DNA from: Gordionus sp. m RMFG-2023 | Lineage: Eukaryota > Nematomorpha > Gordioida > Chordodea > Parachordodidae | Assembly: GCF_954871325.1 (NCBI RefSeq) | Contig: NC_088775.1 | Location: forward strand, 18,019,561 to 18,083,560 | Direction of reading: 5' to 3' | DNA length: 64,000 bases | Shown here: positions 21,261 through 33,563 of the stretch, one piece after another | Layout of the letters: every line of letters begins with the position of its first letter | Numbering within the stretch: the stretch's first letter is position 1 | Notes under the pieces: generated by a model | What the model saw: only the letters and a program-made list of their open reading frames with translations | Told to the model about the DNA's origin: nothing | Database searches by the model: none | Made by a program: the position numbers and the translations under genes

Positions 21261-21413
21261 TGTAGTAATACCAACTACTAATTATAAACAATACGACCAC
21301 TGATTTATATTTCAATTTATTTTTGATATCAAATTTTTATTTATTATTTTTCGAATGTTCGATTCTGTTTTAATATACAATATACATAAATAATCATTTA
21401 TTAATTTATTACA
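21261..21413 (-). repeat. 5' LTR of element A
   Basis: 153 bp, same sequence as 17468-17620. Outside each LTR is a run of T, so a short TTTT target duplication is possible but not informative. Confidence 0.92.
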
Positions 21414-22885
21414 TTTTTATTTTTTAAAAATTATATTGTATAAAGAACAGGCCTTATATAAGACATATTATAAAAATTATGATATTATATATAATCTATG
21501 CTAATGTAAATATATTTTATTTTTTATAGGTGATGATAGAATCAAAAAGGATGAATGTTTATAATCAAAGATAATATGAATGTGAATCATCATATTGTTA
21601 AAAATACATTTTGTTTTTTAAAGTGTACACATTTATATTTTTATATATTTATTGTATAAACCTTATTTAAATGATTTATATAATAATTTATACCCATGCA
21701 AAAAATGTTATTATTACACTATGTTTTTATTGAAAAAAAAATAAAAGATGTTTTCATTTGTCATTTATAATTAAGATGAAATAATTAAAACAAAAAAAAT
21801 TATAAATGATTATTACAATAAAAATTAAGTGAGATGAGCTCTCAACCCATCTTTTAAGATGGTTTAACTTATTTCATCTAGAACACATAATCCAAAATAA
21901 TTTTTAATTGACAGGATATTTTTTTATAAAATCTTATTTTCTTAACGTAATTAATTGATCTTCATCTACTTTTAGAGTATATCTTTGGTTAATCCTTTAT
22001 AATAAAATTAATAATACAAAATAAAAATAAGTTAAAAAAGTAAGAAAAAAATTAACACTGATTTCTCTTATTAGTAAAACAAAATTTGTAGATTTTATTT
22101 AATTATATCTATACAGATCTCTTTTTTTATATAAATTTTGATTATTATTTTAAGGTATAAATTACTTAAAATTAAAAGTACCAGCAACTACAATAAATAT
22201 CGATGCATCATTTTTATTTATTAATAAGATATGAATCATAAAATATTATATTTAATAATAAGGATTCCATAAATGAACAATAAGTGGATAGTAAGATTTT
22301 TTTTGAAACATCAAGTGAATTTGATAAAATTATAAAAACTAATTTTATAAGAAAAATTAACAAATATATATAAAAAAATAAATGATTTTGATATATGCAA
22401 TTAATTTGTATAAAATAAATTAGATTTTCTAATAAATAATTGGGGGTTAATGGTTGAGGAATGTTTAAAAATAAATTTATTTTTATAATAATATTAATCA
22501 AGTAGATAAATTAACTTAAAACTAATTGAAAGAAGTATTTTCTTGATTGAGTCATGTGATAAGCTTTTTTGGCAATTAAATATAGGCAGTGGACTTTATT
22601 TGGTTGAATATTTGAGGGTGTATTAGATATAAGTATGGAATATTTTGTATGGGTATAATTTTGGTGATTTTTGTTTCAGTGATATTGTAGCAATCTATGT
22701 TTCTGAATAATTTCTGGGTGAAAGTAATTTAATGATATTATATACTACTATTGGATTAAATGTTGAGTTTTTTTATTTTATAGAATACCAATGTAATTTA
22801 ATTGAAGATCAGTTGAGGTTAGGATTCATTTGATTATTTTACATAATTACATTATTAACAAATTATTAAATATACGTGATAGTGA
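21414..22885. other. No recognisable feature
   Basis: Strongly AT-rich sequence with only short, low-complexity frames. I see no gene, RNA or terminal repeats. Confidence 0.5.
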
Positions 22886-22889
22886 TATA

Positions 22890-23135
22890 TAGCGCTTTTG
22901 CCCTCTAACGTTGAAGATTCAACAGAGCTACGCTAGGTTTTCCTCATTTCCATCTAATTGGAACAATTTAATTTGGGTATAAAAATAAAAATATGAGGAG
23001 CCCTCCACACGTTTGTGGGCAAGCCGCACGTACTTGTAGGCACAGCATTTCGAAAAATGTTGCTTAAACCTCTATAGGCTTTAATTTAGAAGGAGTGGGA
23101 CAAAGAAAAAGCCTATACCCGAGAACTACAGCATA
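22890..23135. repeat. Unassigned GC-richer segment, possible retroposon piece
   Basis: Base composition rises here (for example CCCTCCACACGTTTGTGGG and AAGCCTATACCCGAGAACTA). CCACACGTTTGTGG contains a short inverted repeat. The text resembles untranslated parts of retroposons, but I cannot name a family. Confidence 0.3.
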
Positions 23136-23329
23136 ATTTAATTACTTTAAAGGTGGGTGATGGCTGATTTTAAGCTTAATTTCTTTAATGTAAGTTATAT
23201 CTGTAAATAAATATGATTAAAATAAAATAATATTTACCACCGGATGAACCGAACCCATACGTGCTTAATAAACAAAATTTTTTTAAATCATTATTAGATA
23301 TAAAATTGTTAAATTTTTAAAAATTAGTA

Positions 23330-23565
23330 TTATTATTGAGGCATTTGATCAACGTACAAGCTACAAAATGGCGCTACAGCTGATTTCAATAGGTGGACGT
23401 TTTTTTATGCATGATCGCCAATCTATAGTTATATATATCATTGGGATCTACATACTAGTGAATATACTTGGTGCATGCCCAACTCCTGGTGGGTGATGAA
23501 ATTGCACTTCGTGCAATTTCTAGGCGTGGTAATGAATGAATGAATGAATTTAATTTTTTTTTATA
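23330..23565. repeat. Retroposon 3' end: hairpin plus GAAT microsatellite
   Basis: GAAATTGCACTTCGTGCAAT (about 23490) opens a perfect 10-bp stem around TTC that closes with TTC. It is followed closely by four GAAT repeats (about 23532-23550). A stem-loop followed by a short tandem tail is a common 3' end for non-LTR retroposons. No coding part is visible. Confidence 0.45.
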
Positions 23566-24630
23566 TTTAGATTTAAATTCTTTAAAATTTTACACTGCTA
23601 ATAATCTCTGCAATTTCTCTTGGAATAATCTGTCATTTTTCTCTTAAAACATACAATAAATATATTACAATAACTCAGATCGTAACATTAAAAGGTGCTG
23701 GAAAATAAGGAGCTACTATATGTCAAACAATATATATGGGTAAAAGAGATAATATTACCAAATACTCTGACTCAAGTTTTAAATTGACAAAGACAAATGT
23801 AAAATATTAAAAGGCAAAAATATAAAATAGTTTTTTATTTTAGGAATCTGAAATATGACATCTGGGAACAGTATTATTTTTTATTTGTATATAAAATTAA
23901 CTGCATCGTACCTTAATGAAATTGCTATCCCACTTAAGGATATAAATATTGAACAAAATATGTTTATTGATTATGTACAATATTACTATTATTTGATATT
24001 TATTATTGTATAATAGCTAAATCAAGACAATGCCAACAAAGAAAATGAAAATCTTATAGTTATTAATAAAAAAATTTATATTCCTACTCTTAGAAGATAT
24101 TATATCATTTCTATTATAATTTTATTATATAACTCAAATATAATTATATATATTTTATGGAAAAATTAGCTTTCAAAATAAAAGTTAATATTGGTTTTCC
24201 AACTGTTTATTGATACAATTATTTACAACATATATTTATTTATTAAGTATATAAATAAATTTTAAAAACCATTATCAAATAATAGGTTCATACAAAGTTT
24301 AATAACTGAAAGGTAATATACAATAATAAATACAATTAAATATTTACATATCTTTTAATAAATAACTAATAATTAATATTTTAATTTTTTTTAAAACTTG
24401 AATGTGTCCAAAGTGTTGTTATTAATTTGTAAAAATTTTAAGGATTTTTTTAAAACATTTTGGACACAGCTTAAAATCAAATATTAGTTAATTATTATTC
24501 AATAAATTTTTTGGATTTAAAGAGAAGTTATTTGGAGAATAGATAAAAATAAAATTTGGTATCTATTCTATCTCCAGTTTTGGAATAATAATAAAAATGA
24601 TTATTTAAAAAATTTATCATTATCTATATT
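23566..24630. other. No recognisable feature
   Basis: AT-rich sequence without genes. At about 24400-24480 the phrases AATGTGTCCAAAGTG and TTTTGGACACAGC form a loose inverted repeat. Confidence 0.4.
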
Positions 24631-24644
24631 ATAATTTTCCGATG

Positions 24645-24695
24645 TCCTAACTACGTCATTGTGACGTCATGTCATCCCTACGTCATGTCATAGCT
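24645..24695. promoter_or_regulatory. Cluster of TGACGTCA-like motifs
   Basis: Within 50 bp the word ACGTCA occurs three times, once inside a perfect TGACGTCA palindrome, the CRE consensus. No adjacent gene start is recognised, so this may be transposon sequence rather than a promoter. Confidence 0.3.
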
Positions 24696-24729
24696 ACATA
24701 TTTATTTATTTTTATTAATTAATTTATTT

Positions 24730-25580
24730 TTTATAAAAGCAAGACTCAAATAAAAAGCAACTATTATATCCTGGTAAATAATATTTATAATTTATAAAAA
24801 ATTTATTTACTTTTTTTATAGGTGAAATATTTTGAGAAGAAAATCCAAGAAAGCAAGACTCAAATAAAAAGCAACTATAATCCTGGTAAATAATATTTTT
24901 AATTTATGATATCAAAAGTTAAATATCATTCAATTATTAACTCAACCCATATTCATTTTGAGAAGAAAGGGAAAATAATATTTTTTTATTTATAAAAATG
25001 ATGAGTTATAACAAATCAAACAATCATATACCCTTATATTCCAAAAAATTAGTTTTTACAAGAGCTAATATCAAAAAATAAATATCATTCAATTCTTTCA
25101 AGTAAATTAAATTATAAATGCTTATATTTTTTTTACATTTAGAATATATCAATTTTAGTTCTGATGATATTCCCACTCTTTCTAGAGAGTTGAACCTAAT
25201 ATTGATTCCTCTTCAGGTTTAATACATTAATATTTTTAAAATTATTCTTAAGATAACAAGCCCTTCTTAACCTCTCTCAATGATTGTACAGATGCTGGTT
25301 AAGCAATTATTATCCTGGTAAATTATTATTTTTTATTTATTAAAATGAGTTTTTACAAAGGTTGATATCTAAAAATAAATATCATTCAATTATTAATTCA
25401 GCCCATATTTTTTAAGAAGAAAAGCAAAATAAGGGTAAATAATATTTTAATTTATAAAAATGAGTTTTTACAAATCAAACAATCATCATACACCCTTAGT
25501 TTACAAAAAGTATAACATCAATAATTTAAACTTTTCCATTCCAGCTACACACATTCAAAATTATTATAAATATTTATGAA
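24730..25580. repeat. Degenerate direct repeats
   Basis: AGCAAGACTCAAATAAAAAG followed by CAACTAT and TCCTGGTAAATAATA occurs at about 24739 and 24853, with a weaker copy near 25300. AAATATCATTCAATTATTAA with a following CCCATATT segment occurs near 24918 and 25376. The units look like decayed duplicates of a non-coding element. Confidence 0.6.
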
Positions 25581-25638
25581 AATAGTTTCAAAACACAAAA
25601 GATTAACCCTACCTTTTTTTAAACAAGAATGTGGTATT

Positions 25639-25834
25639 GAAAGAAACAAGTTAAATTTTGTGTTTTAAATAAATTTTATTTCTACTTTTAAAAAATCAAA
25701 TAATAATAATGATCATATATATAACAATCAACTGGTATATATACTAAAACATTTCAATAGATATTTAAATTAATACTCAATTAACATTAAAATAAATTAT
25801 TTCAACTGATCACAAATTTAAATAAACAACACAA
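25639..25834 (-). repeat. 3' LTR of element B
   Basis: About 196 bp, matching 31105-31299 with a few differences. Confidence 0.88.
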
Positions 25835-28800
25835 GTATCAAGTTGCTGCTCGGTGGGCGCATAAGTCTGTTTGAGTCGCGTGAGTCCATACGTTTTCGTA
25901 GGTTTGTTAAAATTGTTGTACTTATCATTATCATAAGGAATAATTGATCAAATTTGAATATATGGAATACGGAATAAAATTTTAAATTTGGAAAAAAGAA
26001 TTTGGAATAAAAATTTTGGAATATGGAATGATAAATATGTAGAATTCCGTAAGAATGATATTCTATAATAATTTTGGAATATGGAATGATAAATATGTAG
26101 AATTCCGTAAGAATGATAAATCAAAAAAGATTATTATATAATATTTCGCGTTTTTTCAAATTTTGCGTTTTATATATTTTATTTTAATAATTTAAGATAT
26201 AAAATCTTTTAAATAAGAAGGTTTTTGTTTAATTCTTAATGGTCTGAAAGATATCTTACTATTTTCACTTATATCTACACTTCCCTTCTTAAAAGAATTC
26301 TTATGGTCACTTTCATAATATTTAAATCTATTATAACATTCCCTTTTTCGTAACTGGTCTATATGTCTCCTTACTACACCTTTATCCGTATTAACTTGGA
26401 ACATGGTGTCACTCTCTTTGTGCATGATGTTGCCTTTGCACCACGTGTCGTCACTCTGTTTCTTGTACAAAACGAAGTCTCCTACATTAAAGGTTCGATT
26501 TCTCGGTAGCGATATGTTGACTTTGTCAATTTTATCCTCCAATGGTTTCAATAAGTCCCACTTTATTCTAATATCGCGGTTAAACACTCTTTTGGATGGT
26601 GTGACACCTGTAGTATCATTCGGAATGTTTCTGTAGTTAAACAAGAATCTGTCCAGTGCAGTTTCTAAGTCAATTTTTATGTTTCTTTTCAAGTGAGCTT
26701 TGAATGTTCTCACCATACGTTCAGCTTGTCCATTAGATTGCTGATGGTAGGCGGCTGTTAGTACATGTTTTATTCCATAGTTACTACAAAATATCCCAAA
26801 GTCTTTGCTTCTAAAGTTGGTACCGTTATCTGTAACAATGGTTTCAGGTATGCCAAATAGTGAAATAGTTTTAAAAATTTCTTTCAACGTGAATTCAGTC
26901 GTGATGTTTTTTACAGGAACTATAATTGGGAATTTACTATAGGCATCGACGATTATTAACCAATTTTTTTTAAAAAATGGACCCGCATAATCTACGTGTA
27001 TCCTTTCAAAAGGTTTAGTCGCCAATACCCATGTATTTTGTATTTTCTTTGGATTGTCGTGAAAAATATTAGAATCGTCGCAACTTCTAACTTCCAAATC
27101 AATGTCGTTGACCATACCAAACCACCACATGCGATCTTTGGCTAAGGATTTAATTTTACCTGCTCCCATGTGACCTTCATGTAATGCCTTTAATATGTTC
27201 TTTCTCAGACTTGTTGGAATTATTATTTTGTTGCTTTTGTACAGACAATTTTTAATAATACTAAGTTCATATTCAATATTTTCATAAGTTTTGTTTTTAA
27301 TAGGCACATTATTTCTTATATCATTAATAACTTGAGATAATTCAAAATCTTTGGACGTTTCATCACGTATTAAACTAAGAGGTATATCGCCAAAGTCATT
27401 TATAATTGCGATATCATCAATAACGTCATCATCAATTACTTGTGGTAGTCTTGAGAGGCAATCAGGAACAACATTGTATTTACCAGCTTTATATCTGATG
27501 TTAAAGTCGTAACCCCCCCCCCCCCCAAAAAAAAAAAATTATATTCCACTTCTATAACTTTAAGGACATGTACTATTATCTTTGAGCTCTTTGGTGAAAA
27601 CATGGATTAGCGGCTTGTGGTCCGTTACAATAGTGAACTTAGTCCCTATCAAGTATTCTTGAAATCTCTTGATAGAAAGCATAATGGCCAGAGCTTCACG
27701 CTCAATATTGGTATATCTCGGACTTTGCTAACGTTCTCGAGGCAAAAGCTATTCGTTTTTCTTTGCCATCTTTTTCGGTGTGAAACAAAACAGCTCCTAA
27801 ACCTCTTTTAGATGCATCAGTAGCAATTCCGATAGGTAATTCAGGATTAAAGTATGTCAAAGCTGGAGGAATACTAATCAACGTCTTAAGATCATCACTT
27901 TTGGAGTGTTCTAAATTCCACTCCCATTTTTTCTTGTTGACAATCTTGTATAAAGGATCAGCTATTTCAGCAAAGTTGTTCAAAAATTTTCTGTAGTAGC
28001 CCGCCATACCTAGAAACGTTGACAATTCAGCAGCTGATTTAGGTTCCGGCATTCTAACGATCGCCTCTATCTTGTCATGGTTGGCGTAGATCCCATTGGC
28101 GTCGATATCGTGTCCTAAGAACCTCAGACTTTTTTTGAAGAATAAGCTTTTTGCAAAATTAGGCACTAAGCCATAACATAATATTCTTTCAAAAACTCTT
28201 TTTATGTTGTTGAAATGAGCTTCGTCACTACTTCTCGTTATTAATTGGTATCAATATAAAAGATGACATCTTTCATGTCACCGAAAATTTTATCCATAAT
28301 CTGTTGAAAAACTGCAGAAGAAGTCTTTAACCCAAAAGGAAGTCTAGTAAACCGGTAGTATCCCCTGTGTGTAGATATGGTTAATATGTTTATGCAGTTT
28401 ATGTCGATAAGGATTTGTAAGAACGCGTCTTTGAAATCGATCTTGTTGAATTTCTTCCCCTCCTTGAGCTTAGCTATAAGATCGTTTATTCTTGGAAGTG
28501 GGTATCTGAAATCTTCAAGAGCAGGATTAACAGTGTCTTTGAAATCGGCGCTAACCCTAACTCTCCCATTTTCTTTGTAGACAGCGGTTATAGGACTTGC
28601 CCATCGAACATCCGTTCAAGACTTCCTCGTCTATCTATCTCATAAATTCTTTAGTTACAGCATCTATTTTTGAATAAGGTATACGCCTTGGTGGTATTAT
28701 CTTAAGTTTGGCATCATTTCGTAAATGTATCTTGACGTTAACTTTGTTGATTGGTTTGGTAGTCAGTTTAAATTCACAATCTTTTATTAATTTATTTATT

Positions 28801-31104
28801 CTATCTTCATAATTGATATCGATGTTTGCTATACACTTGTTCAAAATATTACTAAAGGCATTGATCCACATTCGTCCCAATAATGCATTTTTATTAGACT
28901 TTACGATCACTGCTTGCAAGTGTTTGGCGATACCATCGTAGCTTACTTTAATTGAGTTACGCCGATAATTTCAATTAAGTTTCCATGATAAGCTGAGAGT
29001 TGTAGAGTGGACTTTTTAATATCTTTAATACCTATTTGTTTAACCATTTCATGAGGTATAATCGTAAATTTAGATCCAGTATCTACTTGCATAGTAACGG
29101 TAACATCGTTTACTTTTAAAGAAGTCATAAATGCATTGTCAATAAGTTTATGTTCGGTTAAATTGTTGACATTAAAATCACTATCATTATTATTTTGTAT
29201 AACGTCATTTTTATTTTCCACAATCTCTTCAATATTCATATTGCAATTGTTGCTATTACTTTGGCTCTGATCATGATATTGTATTTGTTTTCTTAGATTA
29301 TAGTTTTTCCATGTATTGTTTCCTCCATCACTATTATTGTTATAATTGTAGGATTCATATCGATTACCATTTCGATCATCATATTGATTCTGATTTCTTT
29401 GGTTGTTGTAAGACCAGGAGATGTTTATCCCAAAGTTATTATTGTTTTGCCAGGCATTATTTCTACCATAATTGTTTGAATTGCTATTATCGTGCCACCT
29501 GGAGTTTCTTCCGTTATAGTTTGAATTGTTGTTGTTTTGCCAGGCATTGTTTCTATCATAATTGTTTGCATTATTGTTATTGTGCCACATGGAGTTTCTT
29601 CCGTAATAGTTTGAATTGTTGTTCGAAGATTGGTTATTACGAAAATTTCTAGAGTTGTCCTCACTGTCTCGAAAATTATTGTTTTGATAGTTTCGGCTAG
29701 CATTATCATTAGGCCTAAAATCATTATAATTCCTCTTCTTAAAATCAAAATTTTCCCTAGTCCATTACAATTAAAATTATTTTCTCTAAAATTATTACGT
29801 TCAGTATCATTAGAATTATTCTCATTATTACTAAAAGTACTTTTGCATGGTATTTTATCAATATTTGAATTAGAAATTTTTTTATTTTTATCCAATTTTT
29901 TATCATTGTCTACATAATTTGTATCGCTAACGTCTGGTTTAATATTACTACCATCTAACTCAACTCCTAATTTCATCATCTCATCTACAGTCCAGTCCTT
30001 ATGCTTATTCAGCTTCCTTCTGATATGATCGTTTAAAGTAGACATTATCAACTGTCATCTATGAAATTGCACTTCTTATGTAATTTATGTATTCTATAGA
30101 AAAATGTATAAAAAGACTCGTCGTCACGTTGTACCGCTAAGTTAAAATTTTTTATACATAAATTTATATCTTCCTTCGGAATTAATAACTTGAGTTTATT
30201 AAAAATAACCTTATAATCTTTTAACTGTGCCTTTAAACACACGGATGGATTTTGTCGTAAATGTCAATTGATAAGTTACCTAATAAGGTCCTAGCCTTAG
30301 ATGCGTCAGACGCAATGTAATCCTCAAAGTATGTCTCAACCATATCAAGGTATGTGTTCGTCATCTCTCCAATAAGTTTTGGAAATCTGAGATAAGGATC
30401 GCATATAGCAGTAAGTTTATTGTCCATAATTAGCATTAAGTTTATTGTCCATAGTTAGCATTAAGTTTATGGTCCATAATAAAAATTTTACTTTAAGAAA
30501 ATACTATATGTTTTAAGTTATGAATTTCATATCGTACAAAAAAATTATGTTCATCGTCAAACGGAATTAAATAATTCTATGTCTTTAAATTTTATATCGT
30601 CAAAGCAAATCAAAGAGAAATCCTATGCTTTAATTTTGAGTCGTCAAAGGAAATTAGATAATTCAATCTCGTTGAATTTTAAGTCGTCAAAGGAAATTGG
30701 ATAATTCTTTAAATTTAAGTTTTTAAAGACTTGATTATTCTAAATCTCTAATTTTAAGTTATAAAAGAAAATCAGATAATATTATGTCTTTATATTTAAA
30801 TTATCAAAATAGATCAGAAAATACTATAACATGAAAAAATGTGTAATTCGTATTAAATTTATATACTATAATTTGTAGCATAATAAGCGTATCAAAATAT
30901 AAATTGGCGTAAAATTGTAAGTTTTAACTTTTACCTTTTGTATATGTATAATCAGAATAATATTTGACTATATTTTTTTTTTTTAAAAAAAAGAAAAAGA
31001 CAAGTCATGTCCTTCGAATTTCTTTTTAGTTTTTTTTTAAATTTAATGCAAATTTTGTATGTTAAAAATATTTTTTTTTTAACAAAAACGTGCCGGGGCA
31101 CCAC

Positions 31105-31299
31105 GAAAGAAACAAGTTAAATTTTGTGTTTTAAATAAATTTTATTTCTACTTTAAAAAATCAAATAATAATAATGATCATATGTATAACAATCAACTGG
31201 TATATATACTAAAACATTTCAATAAATATTTAAATTAATACTCAATTAACATTAAAATAAATTATTTCAACTGATCACAAATTTAAATAAACAACACAA
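31105..31299 (-). repeat. 5' LTR of element B
   Basis: About 195 bp. Immediately inside it, on the minus strand, TGGTGCCCCGGCACG (31103-31089) is a tRNA-type primer-binding site. Confidence 0.88.
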
Positions 31300-31480
31300 T
31301 TAACAGGTATAAAACAAGGATGTGCCAACCCCCCCCCCCCCCATTTTCAATCTACGAATTAGTGACATCACAAATACCAGTAACCTACAAAATGTAGACT
31401 GGCTATGCTACGCCGACAACATATATATCATTATTGAAGATGTCACTAACATTAATTATTTTAACAATAGTGTCAAATAA
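31300..31480 (+). pseudogene. LINE reverse transcriptase fragment
   Basis: Just right of element B the plus strand reads INTGIKQGCAN, then, after a run of C, RISDITNTSNLQNVDWLCYA and DNIYIIIEDV. G(I/V)KQGC followed by Y-AD(D/N) is the reverse-transcriptase palm of non-LTR elements, here with N in place of the second catalytic D. The piece is under 200 bp, so it is a decayed fragment. It shows that element B landed in or beside an older LINE copy. Confidence 0.65.
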
Positions 31481-31514
31481 TATGTGAAAAATCAGCCTGA
31501 TAAAAATTTAAAAA

Positions 31515-31645
31515 AACTATTCTATTCTATTTTCCTTTCCTTTTAATTTCTTTTATTATCTTCACATTTCTCAAACTTTTTAATTTCCTATTTCTTTCTC
31601 TTTTGCTTCCTTTCCCTTTTAATTTCCCTATTTTCTTTCCATTTA
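31515..31645 (+). repeat. Polypyrimidine tract
   Basis: About 130 bp dominated by TTTCC, TTTCT and TTCCCTTTT on the plus strand, so nearly pure purine on the minus strand. It could adopt unusual DNA structure or be the tail of a minus-strand retroposon. Confidence 0.6.
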
Positions 31646-31679
31646 CAGTACTTAATATGATATTTTTTATAATTTAAAT

Positions 31680-32640
31680 AAATTTATATATCTATTTTAA
31701 GCATCCTACGTATTTTTAAAGTTATCCATTTTGTCGGGCCGCACAATATGCCCTTTTATCTCTGATAAATATTTTGTCTAACTAACAGTAAAATATCCAA
31801 AGTAAATTATTTTTAGTATTTAACTAAATTAATAATGAGAAAGATAATTATAAGGCTTGAATATTTAATTTAATGGTTATTAGAATGGTCGCACAGGATG
31901 TAATATAGGCTAATGAAAGAGAATATAAGGCTTGAATATTTAATCTAGAATGGTTGTTATAGTAATTTGGTATTTTATTTATATAATTTAAAAAGAAAAC
32001 AATACAAGTTATTATATATGAGAAAAACAAGTAATTGGTAAAATAAAAATATATATTTATTTATATATATATTTTGTTGCCTTAAGATATATAAATATAA
32101 ATTATTTAAGTATTTAAATATATAATAGTTTAACTGACATTTTAAATATAAATTATTTAAGTAAGTAATAATATAATAGCGCACATGCGCATATGCAACA
32201 ATTAATATATCAATTTTTAAGGATCCTACTTTTTTAAAAGTTTGCCTTTTGTCTGATCCACAATTGCTCTATTCTCCATGCTGATTATTTTGTATAACTC
32301 ACCAAAAAATAAGTACATTATTTTTATTATAAATAATTTTATATAGGATTTTATATCTATCCAAAAATCGATATATCTATTACAATATTTTTTTTATTCA
32401 ATTAAAATTATATATTTATTCTTAAGGATCCTACCTTTTAAACAATACTCCTTTTTATTCTTACTAATTTTTTTGTATAACTCAATAAAAAAGACAAAAC
32501 GGGGTTTTCTATCTTTAGGATTTTACATTTATTCCAAAACAAAATACATACTACGGTATTTATATTATTTAAATTATTCTATATTTATTCACAAGGTTCC
32601 TATTTTTTTTTAATTTGCCAATTGTAATCTCCGAATGGTA
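31680..32640. repeat. Diverged tandem repeat with GGATCCTAC anchors
   Basis: The phrase TTNTTAAGGATCCTAC with a following T- or A-rich run recurs at about 31697, 32210, 32422 and 32588. After each comes an ATTTTGTATAACTCA-like word. Copies are strongly diverged. Inside, AAGGCTTGAATATTTAATYT occurs twice near 31852 and 31926. Confidence 0.5.
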
Positions 32641-33560
32641 TTTTATTTTAATCCTACCTTATAAAATTAACTTGAGAATTGTTTTGTTTTTACTTTAGTT
32701 AACTATCCCCATCTTATTTCCTCTTTATAATTGTTCAAATATTGATATATCAGTCATTAATAATGAACAAATGCAAAATAAACCTTTAGAAGAACATGAT
32801 AGGCTTGATAAGTCCCCAAAAAATTTTTTTTTGATTATAGCCCCCCAACTACTATAAATATACTTCTAATATTGACTCCTTTACAGGTTTACAGTATATT
32901 AATGTTTGTTTAATTTCAACAATAGTTTATTTATATTTGTGTCTGATTTCTTTATTTGTCTAGGCTAACTCAATCTTAATCCCTCACATTGTTACAAAAC
33001 ATGATGAATCTATTATTAAAGATAAGCAAAGAAAAAAATGGCGATTCAACAAACGCCTTACCCGTTCTAGAGTTACTGGTGGCCAAGATAATAAGGAACT
33101 GTGAATTCCTCGGGAGGTTTATTTTGTTTTTTATCTAATATTTTATGTCTATATGTATATTTTATATTCACCCAGTTGCCTCCGAATGATATTTCTATTA
33201 CCACTACCACAATCCCTATGCCACCTCTGCCTAATTTTTAACAAATATAAGCATTTAATTCCACTATCATTCACCTCACTAGGAGTTAATATAAATAATA
33301 CTTTATCCGATTCCCTAAGGAACTTTCATGAATATTTAGAGAGATGTTCAAACGTGAATGTGTAGTGCGGCCTATGCGGTAGTTTTATCATGGCCTTTAT
33401 AACAAGACTTACCACCGTTTTATGGTTGAGTTGACAATGTCGTTTATGATTCCATTTTAGAGGGGGATACCAAAACTGACACTTTGACAGAAATATCATT
33501 TTGCATTCTTCTTTTACCAGTAGCCCAAGGCCTCAGCTATATCAGGACGCATTGGGTGTT
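32640..33560. other. Unassigned sequence
   Basis: Several short frames exist, and 33160-33560 is less AT-rich, but no domain is recognised. An end of a coding region such as RLTRSRVTGGQDNKEL before TGA (about 33050-33105) was noted but has no family match I know. Confidence 0.3.
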
Positions 33561-33563
33561 GTA

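Larger units (their letters stand above)
17468..21413 (-). mobile_element. Ty3/gypsy LTR retrotransposon fossil (element A)
   Basis: A 3.9-kb element on the minus strand with 153-bp LTRs at both ends. Parts in order from high to low coordinates: a gag-like region (about 21270-20450) with CCHC knuckles (CYKCG, CNKCKKIGHF), an aspartic protease (DTGAQASLIG near 20200), reverse transcriptase remnants, RNase H (DASDSGLGAVLLH near 19330) and integrase with an H-H-C-C finger (CSGCQKNRP) and DDE motifs (about 18700-17650). It is shorter than the usual 5 kb and is broken, with about three breaks. The two LTRs look identical by eye, so insertion was recent. A GAAGGAAA polypurine tract adjoins the 3' LTR. 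Confidence 0.92.
25639..31299 (-). mobile_element. Ty3/gypsy LTR retrotransposon fossil (element B)
   Basis: A 5.66-kb minus-strand element with LTRs of about 195 bp. Parts from high to low coordinates: gag-like region (about 30440-29600), an asparagine-rich low-complexity stretch, aspartic protease (DTGSKFTIIP near 29070), reverse transcriptase (about 28650-28000), RNase H (DASKRGLGAVLFH near 27800) and integrase (zinc finger and DDE core with DYAGPFF, TDNGTNF and QQSNGQAERMVRTF, about 27250-26200). It is broken, with roughly six or more breaks. The LTRs differ at about three positions by eye, so it is somewhat older than element A. It lies next to a LINE fragment at its right edge. Confidence 0.9.

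Noticed and set aside
29311-29917. Plus-strand cysteine- and tyrosine-rich frames
   Set aside because: They are shadows of the asparagine-rich stretch of the second LTR fossil.
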